Position numbers and translations under genes: made by a program. The notes under the pieces are model-generated. The model was not told the DNA's origin. It searched no databases and saw nothing but the letters and a program-made list of their open reading frames with translations. DNA of 64,000 nt, taken from Gottfriedia sp002574545. GTDB taxonomy: Bacteria > Bacillota > Bacilli > Bacillales > Bacillaceae_G. How positions within the stretch are numbered: the first letter of the stretch is position 1; every line of letters starts with the position of its first letter. Positions 16,596 to 26,240 of this stretch are shown here, one piece after another. Location of the stretch: assembly GCA_052180195.1 (NCBI GenBank), contig CP197469.1; one strand, written 5' to 3'.

Positions 16596-16670
16596 GATTG
16601 ATCTCCTAATCTTAATGACTTTCCCTTTAAATATACATTCAATCTTTAAATATCACAAAATGAATAATAA

Positions 16671-16700
16671 AGAGGCAACGCAAAAAAACATACGTTGCCC
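16671..16700 (-). terminator. Terminator after the methyltransferase gene
   Basis: On the minus strand GGCAACGT and GCGTTGCC form the stem and the loop is T-rich, followed by TCTTTATT. It lies just after the methyltransferase stop codon. Confidence 0.55.
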
Positions 16701-16712
16701 CACTCTTCTTAT

Positions 16713-17462
16713 CTACACAAAACCTAAATAACTTTTAGTAATATAAGGATAAATGATTTTCCCATTTAAACTGTATTTATAAAATAAATTTGTCAGTGCA
16801 GTTCGATATGGCTCAAATTCTTTTTCACCGCTTAATGGAGAAAAAGAAGAAGATAAGTTTCTACCTAAAAATCCTTCTAAATCCATTTCCAAATCATTTT
16901 TATAAATCATCGTTTCATAAATCCCGTTTTTAAAAAATTGGTTATACATTTCGGGCGTATCTTCTATTCCACCACTAAATCCTTTAAACTTAGGACAAGT
17001 TTCTTTGCAAATCTCCTGCAATTCAATCATTAATGGATTCAATAAATCTTTACTATTCCAAACTAGCGATACTTTTCCATTCTTTTTTAAAATCCGTTTA
17101 CATTCTAATCGGAACTTTTCTTTATCAAACCAATGGAATGCTTGTGCTACTGTTATTAAATCAACACTATTATTTTTTAAAGAAGTATGTTCAGCTGTTG
17201 CATTAATTGACTTATATTGATCATATACCTTTAAAGTCTTCTCAGCGATCCCTCGCATGTCATCATTTGGTTCGATTGCTAAAACAGTTAACCTTTTTTC
17301 AAGTAATTGCTCCGTTAAAATACCCGTACCTGATCCAATGTCTGCAACAACACTTTTTGGTCCTAAATGATTTCTTGAAAGCAAATAATGGATATATTCG
17401 TTCGGATAGCTTGGACGAAAATTCGAATATAGATCTGCCTTACCTGTAAAATTTTCAATCAA
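16713..17462 (-). CDS. Class I SAM-dependent methyltransferase
   Basis: A Rossmann-fold methyltransferase of the Methyltransf_11/UbiE type. Motif I is VVADIGSGTGILTEQLL, the acidic residue of motif II is LAIEPNDDMRGIAEKT, and DLITVAQAFHWFDKEKF is the typical post-motif of small-molecule enzymes in this group. The substrate is unknown. The frame is open to 17573, which would overlap the ABC exporter gene by 80 bases. The TTG at 17460-17462 has AAGGTG at seven bases and gives a start MIENFTGKADLYSNFRPSYP that matches the family, so it is preferred (249 residues). It follows the ABC gene by 31 bases and may be cotranscribed. Confidence 0.85.
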   Translation of the reverse strand: MIENFTGKADLYSNFRPSYPNEYIHYLLSRNHLGPKSVVADIGSGTGILTEQLLEKRLTVLAIEPNDDMRGIAEKTLKVYDQYKSINATAEHTSLKNNSVDLITVAQAFHWFDKEKFRLECKRILKKNGKVSLVWNSKDLLNPLMIELQEICKETCPKFKGFSGGIEDTPEMYNQFFKNGIYETMIYKNDLEMDLEGFLGRNLSSSFSPLSGEKEFEPYRTALTNLFYKYSLNGKIIYPYITKSYLGFV

Positions 17463-17493
17463 TTTAAAACACCTTCTATAAAATGTTTTTTCG

Positions 17494-19206
17494 TTAAATT
17501 TGATGAGCATGCAGTCTAGCAAAAATTCCATCTTCCTGAGATAGTAATTCTGTGTGCGTACCATCTTCAGCAATTCCTTCTTCCGTAATAACTAAAATTC
17601 GATCTGCTTTTTTAATTGTGCCTAATCGATGGGCAATCACTAATGTTGTTCGGTCCTTTGATAAATCATTTAATGCCTCTTGAATAATTGCTTCTGTCTC
17701 TGTATCTAATGCCGAAGTAGCCTCGTCCAGTATTAGGATTGGTGGATTTTTCAAAAACATTCTAGCAATTGCTAATCGTTGTTTTTGTCCCCCAGAAAGC
17801 TTTAATCCTCTTTCGCCAATTTGAGTTTCGTAACCATCAGGCAATGAAGCAATTAAATCAGTTAAGTGGGCTTTTCTAGCTGCTTCTTCTATTTCTTCAT
17901 CTGTTGCATTTAACTTACCGTAAGCTATATTTTCTTTCAATGTACCTGTAAATAAGAAGACATCTTGTTGTACGATTCCAATATTTGATCGCAACGATTC
18001 TTTCGTCATGTTTCGAATATCAATTCCATCGATTGTGATCGCTCCGTTTAGGACATCATAAAATCTTGGAATTAATGAGCAAATTGTTGTTTTCCCAGCT
18101 CCTGAAGGTCCTACAAAGGCAATTGTTTTACCGGCCTCAATAGAGAAGGATAGATCATTTAAGATTCTACGTTTGTTTTCGTAACCGAACGAAACATTTT
18201 TGAACTTAATATCCCCTCTTAAATTAACTACTTCAATTGCATCAGGCGTATTTACAATATCTGGCTCATTATCAATTAATTCAGTAAAACGTTTAAAGCC
18301 CGCCATACCTTTTGGATATAATTCAAGTAAAGCACTAATCTTATCAATCGGTTTAAATAAAATGTTTAAGTATAAAATAAACGCTACTAATTCCCCGTAT
18401 GATAAAATTTTCGTATAACTTAACCAAGCTCCAAAAACGAGAATAACAAGTGTCATTAATCGAGTAGATACATAGATTCCTAGTAAATTCATGCTCATGA
18501 CTTTATAAGCTTTTAGTTTTGTTTTACGGAAGTATTGGTTATTTTTATTAAATCGTTTCATTTCATATTCTTCGTTAGTAAACGATTGAACTACTCTTAC
18601 GCCTGAAACACTATCTTCAACTTGCGCATTTACATTGGCAATGTTTCCATACATTTTACTCCATGCATTATTCATTTTCATGTTTGAGTATGAGATTAAC
18701 CAAACTAAAAAAGGAACGATTATGATTGCTACTAATGCAAGCTTCACATTAATGGCTAGCATAATCCAAAATGCCCCGATGAAGGTCATAATTGCAATAA
18801 ATAAATCCTCTGGACCATGGTGCGCTAATTCCCCAATATCCATTAAATCATTTGTGATACGACTCATTATATGACCAGTCTTCGTATTATCAAAGAAACG
18901 AAAAGATTGACGTTGTACATGATTAAATAACTCACGACGCATATCCGTCTCAATATTAATACCAAGTTTATGTCCCCAATAATTCACAACAAACTGCATA
19001 CCAGAACTGATCAAATAAAGTAATAAAAGTCCAATACTGATTGAGATAATTTTGCTCCAATTCCCTTCGGGCAACAGTTGATCAATAAACCAAGATACTG
19101 CTAAAGGAAATCCAAGTTCCATTAATCCTACTAATATTGCACAGAAAAAGTCTATATAAAATAGCTTTTTGTGCGGGCGATAATAACTAAAAAAACGTTT
19201 AATCAA
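17494..19206 (-). CDS. ABC exporter half-transporter (MsbA/BmrA-like)
   Basis: An exporter with fused membrane and ATPase domains that would work as a homodimer. Residues 1-310 hold six membrane helices with the coupling region NVNAQVEDSVSGVRVVQSFT. The ATPase has Walker A GPSGAGKTTI, signature LSGGQKQRLAIARMF, Walker B PILILDEATSALD and the switch histidine VIAHRLGTI. All catalytic residues are present, and 570 residues is typical. The start is TTG, preceded by GAGGTG at eight bases. Homologues export lipids or drugs, and the substrate here is unknown. A methyltransferase gene follows closely. Confidence 0.9.
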   Translation of the reverse strand: MIKRFFSYYRPHKKLFYIDFFCAILVGLMELGFPLAVSWFIDQLLPEGNWSKIISISIGLLLLYLISSGMQFVVNYWGHKLGINIETDMRRELFNHVQRQSFRFFDNTKTGHIMSRITNDLMDIGELAHHGPEDLFIAIMTFIGAFWIMLAINVKLALVAIIIVPFLVWLISYSNMKMNNAWSKMYGNIANVNAQVEDSVSGVRVVQSFTNEEYEMKRFNKNNQYFRKTKLKAYKVMSMNLLGIYVSTRLMTLVILVFGAWLSYTKILSYGELVAFILYLNILFKPIDKISALLELYPKGMAGFKRFTELIDNEPDIVNTPDAIEVVNLRGDIKFKNVSFGYENKRRILNDLSFSIEAGKTIAFVGPSGAGKTTICSLIPRFYDVLNGAITIDGIDIRNMTKESLRSNIGIVQQDVFLFTGTLKENIAYGKLNATDEEIEEAARKAHLTDLIASLPDGYETQIGERGLKLSGGQKQRLAIARMFLKNPPILILDEATSALDTETEAIIQEALNDLSKDRTTLVIAHRLGTIKKADRILVITEEGIAEDGTHTELLSQEDGIFARLHAHQI

Positions 19207-19534
19207 AATACAACACCTCGAGTTTTATTGAATTTCTAGTTTGTTAGATGTTAATACCTTAACACATGTAATTTAAGTGTGCTATTATTTCTGAATTTTC
19301 CAACTAACAAAAGAAACTAACACAAAACTGAATTTCATTAAACAAGTATAAAAGGTAAATTGTCTCATATTTTAATAAAGTGCACTGATTCATTGATCTC
19401 ATTAACCGATGTCGAATTGTGCTTTTAAATATTTTGTAAATTCCAAATAAAATGTATTTTATTTTCAAGATGAGTATGTTACGATTCAACTTGTGTATCA
19501 CTGGATATTTTTACCATAAAGGAGGATAACTTGA
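19207..19534. other. Intergenic region before the RND pump gene
   Basis: 328 AT-rich bases between divergent genes. No gene is supported. The ribosome site AAAGGAGGAT of the RND gene is at its right end. No clear palindromic operator or riboswitch was seen. Confidence 0.4.
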
Positions 19535-22500
19535 ATGTCGTGGTTTACAAAATGGGCCTTTAATAATAAAGCCGCCATTACCTTTTTATCAATTCTCATT
19601 TTATTGATTGGGGTCTTAAGTTATAAAAAGCTTCCAATGGAATTCCTACCTGCTGCTGACCAACCAATTGTATCTGTCATTGTTATGGGCCATGGTACTG
19701 ATTCGAAAACAATGGAGGAACAAGTAACAACTCCTATTGAAAGTGCGGTCTCTGGTGTGAAAGGTAAAAGTCATATTTATTCAAGCACAAGCAATGGTTT
19801 TTCAAAAATTGATGTTTATTATGAATCAGGAACAAATATGAAAGACGCTAAACAAGAAGTACAAGAATCTTTAAATAATATCACTCTACCTCAAACTGTT
19901 AGTAAACCTACAATTGTACAATTAAACACTTCCATGATCCCAATCGCAGATGTTGCAATCACTTTCGAAGATGGATTAAGTCCAAATAATATTGATTTTG
20001 CAAACAAAAAAGTAATTCCAACTTTCAAAGACATAAAAGGAGTAGCTGACGTTCAAACATACGGAACAGAAAAATCTTTTGTTTCTGTAAAAATCGATAA
20101 TGCGAAGCTTGCGCAGAATAAAGTATCACTAGAAACGATCATGGGAATTATTCGAGGCCAAAATGCCGCAGTTTCAGTTGGTGAAGGAATAATAAATGAT
20201 AAAACTAGTAATATAAAAGTTGTTGGGAATTTAGATCAGATAGACAAAGTAAAGAATCTTATGGTCGCTGATCAAGTTAAATTAGCTGATATTGCAACTG
20301 TTGAAGTAAAAAAGCCAACAAACAACCTAACAAGAATCAACGGAAAAGACGGATTATTATTAATTGTCACGAAGGACCGTAATTCCAATGCAGTTAGTAT
20401 TACTAAAGATGTTAGAGAAGCTACTAAACACTTAAATAAAAAATATAAAAATATGAATGCAGATGTCATGGTCGCAACATCAGATATGGTGAAAACTTCT
20501 GTACATGCAATGATTAAGGAAGTTTTACTCGGTGCATTATTCGCTACGATCGTCATCATGTTATTCTTAAGAAATGTACGTTCAACACTAATTACCATTG
20601 TTTCAATTCCGCTATCGCTCTGTTTAACATTATTTTTACTTGCTGAGTCTGGCATTACACTCAATGTTTTAACACTCGGTGGAGTAGCTGTAGCAGTTGG
20701 ACGATTAGTTGATGATAGTATCGTCGTTATTGAGAATATTTTTAGAAAAACTCAATCAGAGAAGTTTTCAGTTCAAATGATTATTGACGCTACGAAAGAA
20801 GTCGGTAGTGCAATCACAGCCTCTACTTTAACAACTGTTGCTGTATTTTTACCAATTGGAATGATTAGCACAGGGCTTAAAGATTTCATGCTACCATTTG
20901 CTTTAACCATAACTTACTCTTTATTAGCTTCATTATTTGTCGCATTAACGGTCGTTCCATTATTAAGTGCATTCTTCCTTAAAAAGGCTAAATTAAAAGC
21001 TCACAATCCTTCAGTACGATATAAAAAAGTTCTTACATGGTCACTGAACCATAAATGGGTAATAGTAGTCGTCTCATTTTTATTATTCGTCGGCTCAATA
21101 GGTACTTATTTCGCTATGCCAAAAGGTGCAACAGATCAATCTTCTTCAGACTTTGTTCAAACGACTTTAACATATCCAAGTGATACACCAGTAGAAAATG
21201 TAAAACAAAACACCCTTAAACTAGAAAAGTATATTCTTAAACAAAAAGGTATAAAAGGTGTTTACACTCAATTAGGAAGTACAGCTGATGCCGCAAAATA
21301 TGGGGATGTCCGCTCTTCTACGCAAGCAATCTATTTAATTACATTAAATGATAAAAAACTGACTGATCAAGTTGTAAAAAAAATTAATTCACAAAAAACT
21401 AACTATGCCGATGCAGAATTAAGTACAATGGCATCTAGTTTATTTGGAGGTTCTAAAACTCAAATTACAATTGACGTTGTTGGAAATAATTTAAATGATT
21501 TAGAGATTACTGCAAGTGAGATTAAAAATAAAATTAAAACGATTGATGGAGTTAAAAAGGTTACAACAAATGAGGAAGATAAAAAAACTGTTTATTCATT
21601 AGAAGTTGACCCTTCAAAAAGTAACACTGAGCAACTATCTCAACAATTATTTGTTATGTTAAATCGAACTCCACTTGGAACAGTTACAATTGATCAACAA
21701 CCGACTGATGTTTATCTTGAACCAATATTAGAACCTAAAACGCCTGAGGATATAAAATTAGTACCGATTATGACGAAAACTGGAATGATTCCAGTATCAT
21801 CAGTAGCTACACTAAAAGTAGAAGAAAAATCTACTAATCTATATCATAAAGATGGCGATCCTTATTTAAGTATATCTGCTGAAGTAAAACCAGATAAGCT
21901 TTCAAAAATTAATGCAGATTTGAATAAAGTTATTTTTGGAGATACAAAATCAAAAGGCATGAAAATTGCAGATGGTGTGAATGTTTATATTGGTGGTGCC
22001 CTTGCACAACAATCACAAGATTTCTCAGATTTATATATGATCATGCTTGTCTCAATCGGATTAGTTTTCTTAATCATGATTATTACATTTAAAACATTCC
22101 GTGCACCAATTGCTATACTATGTTCTTTACCTTTAGCGGCGATTGGAGCAGTGCTTGGATTAATGATCAGTCGTATATCCGTTGAACCAACAGCACTATT
22201 AGGAGCACTGATGCTCATCGGAATTGTTGTAACAAACGCAATCGTATTACTAGATCGTGTAAAACAAAGAGAAAAACAAATGATTCTTCGTGAAGCAATT
22301 ATCGATGCTGCAGTAACCCGAATTCGGCCAATTCTTATGACGGCCGTTGCTACAATTTGCGCAATGCTACCATTACTATTCAAAAAAGCCGAAACCGGTA
22401 GCCTTGTATCCCAAAGTCTTGCTGTTGTAGTAATTGGCGGATTAACAGTTTCAACATTATTAACCTTAATTGTCATCCCTGTTATTTATGAGTTACTTTA

Positions 22501-22561
22501 TTTTAGAAAATCTAGAAAACAACGTAGACAGCAAGATACTAGTAAGCCAGTAAGTTTATAA
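19535..22561 (+). CDS. RND-family efflux pump (SwrC/AcrB-like)
   Basis: A 1008-residue RND transporter driven by the proton gradient. The N-terminal membrane helix (AAITFLSILILLIGVLSYKK), a large extracellular porter region, a central block of helices containing GGVAVAVGRLVDDSIVVIEN with the paired proton-relay aspartates, a second porter region and a last helical block (LLGALMLIGIVVTNAIVLLD) give the normal duplicated layout. In Gram-positive bacteria the best-known relative is SwrC (YerP) of B. subtilis, which protects against surfactin. No membrane-fusion or outer-membrane partner is encoded nearby, as expected. The start has AAAGGAGGAT. Its 3' end faces the quorum-sensing pair, with a shared terminator. 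Confidence 0.9.
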   Translation: MSWFTKWAFNNKAAITFLSILILLIGVLSYKKLPMEFLPAADQPIVSVIVMGHGTDSKTMEEQVTTPIESAVSGVKGKSHIYSSTSNGFSKIDVYYESGTNMKDAKQEVQESLNNITLPQTVSKPTIVQLNTSMIPIADVAITFEDGLSPNNIDFANKKVIPTFKDIKGVADVQTYGTEKSFVSVKIDNAKLAQNKVSLETIMGIIRGQNAAVSVGEGIINDKTSNIKVVGNLDQIDKVKNLMVADQVKLADIATVEVKKPTNNLTRINGKDGLLLIVTKDRNSNAVSITKDVREATKHLNKKYKNMNADVMVATSDMVKTSVHAMIKEVLLGALFATIVIMLFLRNVRSTLITIVSIPLSLCLTLFLLAESGITLNVLTLGGVAVAVGRLVDDSIVVIENIFRKTQSEKFSVQMIIDATKEVGSAITASTLTTVAVFLPIGMISTGLKDFMLPFALTITYSLLASLFVALTVVPLLSAFFLKKAKLKAHNPSVRYKKVLTWSLNHKWVIVVVSFLLFVGSIGTYFAMPKGATDQSSSDFVQTTLTYPSDTPVENVKQNTLKLEKYILKQKGIKGVYTQLGSTADAAKYGDVRSSTQAIYLITLNDKKLTDQVVKKINSQKTNYADAELSTMASSLFGGSKTQITIDVVGNNLNDLEITASEIKNKIKTIDGVKKVTTNEEDKKTVYSLEVDPSKSNTEQLSQQLFVMLNRTPLGTVTIDQQPTDVYLEPILEPKTPEDIKLVPIMTKTGMIPVSSVATLKVEEKSTNLYHKDGDPYLSISAEVKPDKLSKINADLNKVIFGDTKSKGMKIADGVNVYIGGALAQQSQDFSDLYMIMLVSIGLVFLIMIITFKTFRAPIAILCSLPLAAIGAVLGLMISRISVEPTALLGALMLIGIVVTNAIVLLDRVKQREKQMILREAIIDAAVTRIRPILMTAVATICAMLPLLFKKAETGSLVSQSLAVVVIGGLTVSTLLTLIVIPVIYELLYFRKSRKQRRQQDTSKPVSL

Positions 22562-22566
22562 AAAAA

Positions 22567-22600
22567 AAGGATATCTCGTTTTTTGAGATATCCCTTTTTG
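22567..22600. terminator. Bidirectional terminator
   Basis: AAGGATATCTC and GAGATATCCCTTTTT form a ten-to-eleven-bp stem, with A and T runs on either side. It ends both the RND gene and the convergent receptor-propeptide transcript. Confidence 0.88.
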
Positions 22601-22616
22601 GTTAGAAATCCACCCA

Positions 22617-22769
22617 TCAACTTCCTGGAGGTTTTGGATCATCTTCCTTTTTATTGGATGCGTAAATATCATTTTTTGGCGAATGATGATTTTGATTAGT
22701 ATTTATTCCTACATTCACCAGCATTGTGATGACTAGGGAAAGTGCGATAAGTTTAATTTTTTTTTTCAT
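22617..22769 (-). CDS. 50-residue signalling propeptide of an RRNPP quorum-sensing pair
   Basis: This short frame directly follows the NprR-like receptor gene and overlaps its stop codon (ATGA). A clear AGGAG lies seven bases upstream, inside the receptor gene. The peptide has a basic start MKKKIKLIALSLVITMLVNV with a hydrophobic export core (residues 7-22), then a polar tail (NTNQNHHSPKNDIYASNKK) and the end EDDPKPPGS. This is the layout of NprX, PapR and Phr precursors, which are exported, trimmed, re-imported by the oligopeptide permease and bound by the cytoplasmic TPR receptor. The active form is probably a C-terminal stretch such as DPKPPGS, by analogy with NprX. I know no precursor with this ending. 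The gene pair is direct evidence, and the mature peptide is inference. Confidence 0.75.
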   Translation of the reverse strand: MKKKIKLIALSLVITMLVNVGINTNQNHHSPKNDIYASNKKEDDPKPPGS

Positions 22770-24025
22770 CTAAGAACTCCTGTATTATGTGTCTTCTTCA
22801 TTTGATGTAAACTGATTTGTAAATACTTATTAGCTAAAAGTGGGTCGCCTTGTTTTTGGTAATATTCTGCAATTCGTTCACTGTATTCATAAACCTTCAT
22901 TCGATTACCGTGTTTCTCCATAATTGGTAACCCGTCTGCCATTAAATAACGGATTAGTGCCTTCTCTTCGTTTTTTGCTTCAAAATATAAAACTCGTAAT
23001 TTTACATATTCTAATTTTGATGTATCCTCGAATGACGCTAATTCTTGTTCTAGCATACTCACAACTTGTTCATTTTTTTGTAGCTTTAGCAAATGAGTCG
23101 CAATATTTCCTAATGTAAGGTAATAACTCTCAGTATATTTCTCTATTAATGCAAGTGATTTATAATAACACTCCAACGCTTTTTCTGAAATATTTTGAGT
23201 ACCATATAAGAAACCTAAATTATGCCAAGCCATTTCTTCTATTGTTGTATTTTGAATTAATTCTGCATCATCTAATATTTCTTTTAATAAACTCTCTGCT
23301 CTTTCATATTCACCAGTTTCAGTTAAATGGATTGATAAAATTGTTTTCACATCTAACATTCTAATAATATTATTCCTTTTTTTAAAAACTTCTAGCGCTT
23401 TATTACCGAAATAGATTGCTAATGTAGATTGTCCTAATCGACAATGCATTAACGATTTTAAATAATAATATTCGGTTATTTCATCTCGATACTGTTTCCT
23501 TAAATCTTTTACTTCTTCTAATAAATCTAAAGCTTTAATAAAATTATTCCGTTTATGATTAAAAATTGCATTTAATACATTCCAAACAAATCGTTCAAAC
23601 TCAGAAAACATCTTCGTATTTTGACCTATTTTTTCAATCAATTGCTCTGCTAGATCAACTTGATTTAAAAACAAAGTATATCTTAACATGTATAATTCAT
23701 ATAAATAGAGCAATTCCGTATATTGGACAAACTCCTTATATTTCGTGAGTTCTAGATAGATTGTATTTGCTTTTTTATGATGCAGTCGTTCAATTGCGTC
23801 GTAGAATTCCTGTAGTTTTATTTTAATATGATTAATTTTATTTTTTTCATCTTCAACTGATATACTTAACTTCATACACAATAAGTTTAAAGTTTCGATA
23901 TTAACCTCTTTTGAGTTGTTCTCAATCTTACTTAAATGAGAAATTGAACAAATTCCATCACATAGTTGCTCTTGTGTCATCTTTTGTTTTTTTCGATGGT
24001 AATTAATAATTTTTCCAATTTTCAT
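22766..24025 (-). CDS. NprR/PlcR-type (RRNPP) peptide-responsive regulator
   Basis: A cytoplasmic receptor with an N-terminal helix-turn-helix (residues 5-60: INYHRKKQKMTQEQLCDGI, SISHLSKIENNSKEVNIETL) and a long C-terminal TPR region (residues 70-419), with repeats such as EMAWHNLGFLYGTQNISEKA and ALECYYKSLALIEKYTESYY. At 419 residues it matches NprR, while PlcR is much shorter. NprR switches from a sporulation-phosphatase-like dimer to a DNA-binding tetramer on peptide binding, but whether this protein does both is unknown. TATAAT on the minus strand (about 24074-24079) is a likely -10. The stop codon overlaps the start of the propeptide gene, so the two are coupled. Confidence 0.85.
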   Translation of the reverse strand: MKIGKIINYHRKKQKMTQEQLCDGICSISHLSKIENNSKEVNIETLNLLCMKLSISVEDEKNKINHIKIKLQEFYDAIERLHHKKANTIYLELTKYKEFVQYTELLYLYELYMLRYTLFLNQVDLAEQLIEKIGQNTKMFSEFERFVWNVLNAIFNHKRNNFIKALDLLEEVKDLRKQYRDEITEYYYLKSLMHCRLGQSTLAIYFGNKALEVFKKRNNIIRMLDVKTILSIHLTETGEYERAESLLKEILDDAELIQNTTIEEMAWHNLGFLYGTQNISEKALECYYKSLALIEKYTESYYLTLGNIATHLLKLQKNEQVVSMLEQELASFEDTSKLEYVKLRVLYFEAKNEEKALIRYLMADGLPIMEKHGNRMKVYEYSERIAEYYQKQGDPLLANKYLQISLHQMKKTHNTGVLR

Positions 24026-24186
24026 AGGTATTTTCCTTAAATATTATTTTAATATTATTAATATTCATTATAGTGTAAAACTACCCCTATTTCATCTTAT
24101 ATTTTTTTCCAAAATTCTAATTAACTATATATACCAAAAAAGCATAGAATCTATTTTCAGACTCCATGCTAGTAACTTAATTTACG

Positions 24187-24894
24187 CTATAATAAATCAA
24201 TCTCTTTTGGTAGTTTTACAGCAGATAAAATTTGCGTCTCCTTAACGCGATCTTTAGCATAAGAAGAATTGTATAGTATCTCGTGATCAAGATAACCAGG
24301 ATGACACATGACTTCAACAGATTGACCGTCTTCAACCCGTGTTAATAGCTTTTCAAAATAGTCTTTCGTCACACCTTCTCCATAGAAATCATGTAGAAAA
24401 ACATCCGTAAAAGGAACGATTCCTTCTAAAGCATTTTCAGAAATGCGTCTAGCACTTAAATTATATTTTCGAGCTAACTTCTGTACGACTGGTAAAAACT
24501 CAGGTACGGTATGAACATGGTGGTGGCTATCAAAATGAGTTGGTTTTAAGCCCGACTCTAAAAATTTTTCGATTTGTGCAGTCCATTCTCTTTCTAATTC
24601 AGCTAGTGATATATTTTTATCTTCAAAGAACTCATGTCTACTTTTAAAGTTACCTTTTCCATTTACAAGTGTTGGAACATCATGTAAAAGTGGCTTTCCA
24701 CAAGTTAAAACAAGATGGATTCCTACTTGAAGGCTAGGATTTTCTTTCGCTAGCTCTACTGCATGACTAGCACCAGGCATATTCATCATCATCGTAGTTG
24801 AGTTCACAATTCCATTTTTATGAGCATCAATTATTCCATAATTAATTCCCCTTGAATAACCAAAATCGTCTGCATTCACAATTAGTTTGATCAT
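24187..24894 (-). CDS. chbG: ChbG/YdjC-type carbohydrate deacetylase
   Basis: YdjC/ChbG enzymes are metal-dependent deacetylases with a beta/alpha barrel. In E. coli ChbG removes one acetyl group from chitobiose-6-phosphate or chitotriose-6-phosphate so that ChbF can act. Metal-binding motifs are LIVNADDFGYSRGINYGIID and THFDSHHHVHTVPEF, and VEVMCHPGYLD is the conserved late histidine motif. The length of 235 residues is normal. The ATG overlaps the GH4 stop codon (ATGA), so the two are translationally coupled. It is the last gene of the chb-like operon. The gene order IIB-IIC-IIA-chbF-chbG matches E. coli apart from the absent chbR. Confidence 0.88.
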   Translation of the reverse strand: MIKLIVNADDFGYSRGINYGIIDAHKNGIVNSTTMMMNMPGASHAVELAKENPSLQVGIHLVLTCGKPLLHDVPTLVNGKGNFKSRHEFFEDKNISLAELEREWTAQIEKFLESGLKPTHFDSHHHVHTVPEFLPVVQKLARKYNLSARRISENALEGIVPFTDVFLHDFYGEGVTKDYFEKLLTRVEDGQSVEVMCHPGYLDHEILYNSSYAKDRVKETQILSAVKLPKEIDLL

Positions 24895-26222
24895 TTAATT
24901 TTCACCTCTTTAAAAAATTGAGGTAAATATTTTTTATGGGCTTCTAGCATTTCATCAACGATTTCTTTCGCAACTTTGTCTGATGCGACTAATGGATTAA
25001 TCGTTAACGCTAGAATGGCCAAATCATAATCACCTGTTACCGCTGCTTGGCAAGCTACTCTTTCGAATGATTTGATTTGTTGAACGAGCCCTCTTACAGC
25101 TACCGGTAGATCCCCCATTACAATTGGTTTTGGCCCATCCTTAGTGATCACACAGCTGACCTCTACTGCTGAGTCATTTGGCATACTAGCAATCGAACCA
25201 TTATTCATCGTATTAACTGGTTGAATATCACCTTTATCATTATAAATAGAAGAAATTAAGCGAACTGCTGCATCACTGTAATAAGCTCCACCTCTTTTTT
25301 CTAATTGAGGTGGTTTGATTGATAGATTAGGATCTTTATAAAGTTCAAAAAGATCATCTTCTAATTTTTTTACAACTTCAGCACGCGTCCCTACAGTTTC
25401 GGCATTTTTTATATCTTTTTCAACCATTTCTCGAGTTTTATAATAATAGTTATGATATGGACAAGGTAATGCGTTTAAAGCACGTAGAAACTCAGGTTCC
25501 CATCCATATCCTTGAATATTCTTAACAAAACTAGAATTTGTTGGATTCGTTAATAATTCAATGACTTGATCTTTAACACTTTCTCCGTCTACAAATACAT
25601 CTAATCCATAAACCATATGATTTAAACCAGCAAAATCAATCCTTACACGAGAATGCTCAACATTTAATAATTTGGCAATACCCATTTCCATTCCAATTGG
25701 GACATTACATAAACCTACTACTTTTCGATGGTCGGTGTAACGTAGTACAGCCTCAGTAACCATACCAGCAGGATTCGTAAAATTGACTAACCACGCATTT
25801 GGACAAAGCTCCTTCATATCTTTTACGATATCTAAAATTACTGGAATTGTTCGTAAACCTTTAAACAGCCCTCCAGGTCCATTTGTTTCTTGACCAAGTA
25901 CACCATATTTTAAAGGAATTCTTTCATCCTTTGCCCTAGCATCTAACAAACCAACACGGAATTGAGTTGTAACAAAGTCAGCATCTTTAAGTGCCTCTTT
26001 TCGATCCAGTGTCAAATGAACTTCTACAGGAAGACCTGCCTTTTGAAACATCCGTTTTGCTAATTGACCAACTATCTCTAATTTCTCTTTGCCTTCTTCT
26101 ACATCTACAAGCCATAGTTCTCGTAATGGAAGCTCATTGTACCGTTTTATAAAACCTTCTACTAACTCTGGAGTATAACTTGAACCTCCACCAATTGTCG
26201 CAATTTTGATTGATTTACCCAT
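24891..26222 (-). CDS. chbF: GH4 6-phospho-beta-glucosidase / phospho-chitobiase (ChbF-like)
   Basis: The protein has the same GH4 plan as the enzyme at 2.5-3.8 kb: IATIGGGSSYTPELVEGF dinucleotide loop, VNFTNPAGMVTEAV, GLCNVPIG with the metal cysteine, and GLNHMVYG with the histidine. It has 443 residues. Because the flanking genes encode a chitobiose-type PTS and ChbG, a ChbF role, splitting deacetylated chitobiose-6-phosphate, is more likely than a cellobiose role. This rests on context. AGGAGG lies 11 bases before the ATG. It overlaps chbG by four bases and follows IIA by 18 bases. Confidence 0.88.
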   Translation of the reverse strand: MGKSIKIATIGGGSSYTPELVEGFIKRYNELPLRELWLVDVEEGKEKLEIVGQLAKRMFQKAGLPVEVHLTLDRKEALKDADFVTTQFRVGLLDARAKDERIPLKYGVLGQETNGPGGLFKGLRTIPVILDIVKDMKELCPNAWLVNFTNPAGMVTEAVLRYTDHRKVVGLCNVPIGMEMGIAKLLNVEHSRVRIDFAGLNHMVYGLDVFVDGESVKDQVIELLTNPTNSSFVKNIQGYGWEPEFLRALNALPCPYHNYYYKTREMVEKDIKNAETVGTRAEVVKKLEDDLFELYKDPNLSIKPPQLEKRGGAYYSDAAVRLISSIYNDKGDIQPVNTMNNGSIASMPNDSAVEVSCVITKDGPKPIVMGDLPVAVRGLVQQIKSFERVACQAAVTGDYDLAILALTINPLVASDKVAKEIVDEMLEAHKKYLPQFFKEVKIK

Positions 26223-26240
26223 ATTATGTAAATCCTCCTT

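Noticed and set aside
19304..19501. 65-residue minus-strand frame before the RND gene
   Set aside because: Hydrophobic only from AT-rich DNA, without ribosome site. It occupies the RND promoter region.
22567..22600. Operator for the quorum-sensing regulator
   Set aside because: The palindrome is better explained as a shared terminator since T runs follow it on both strands.
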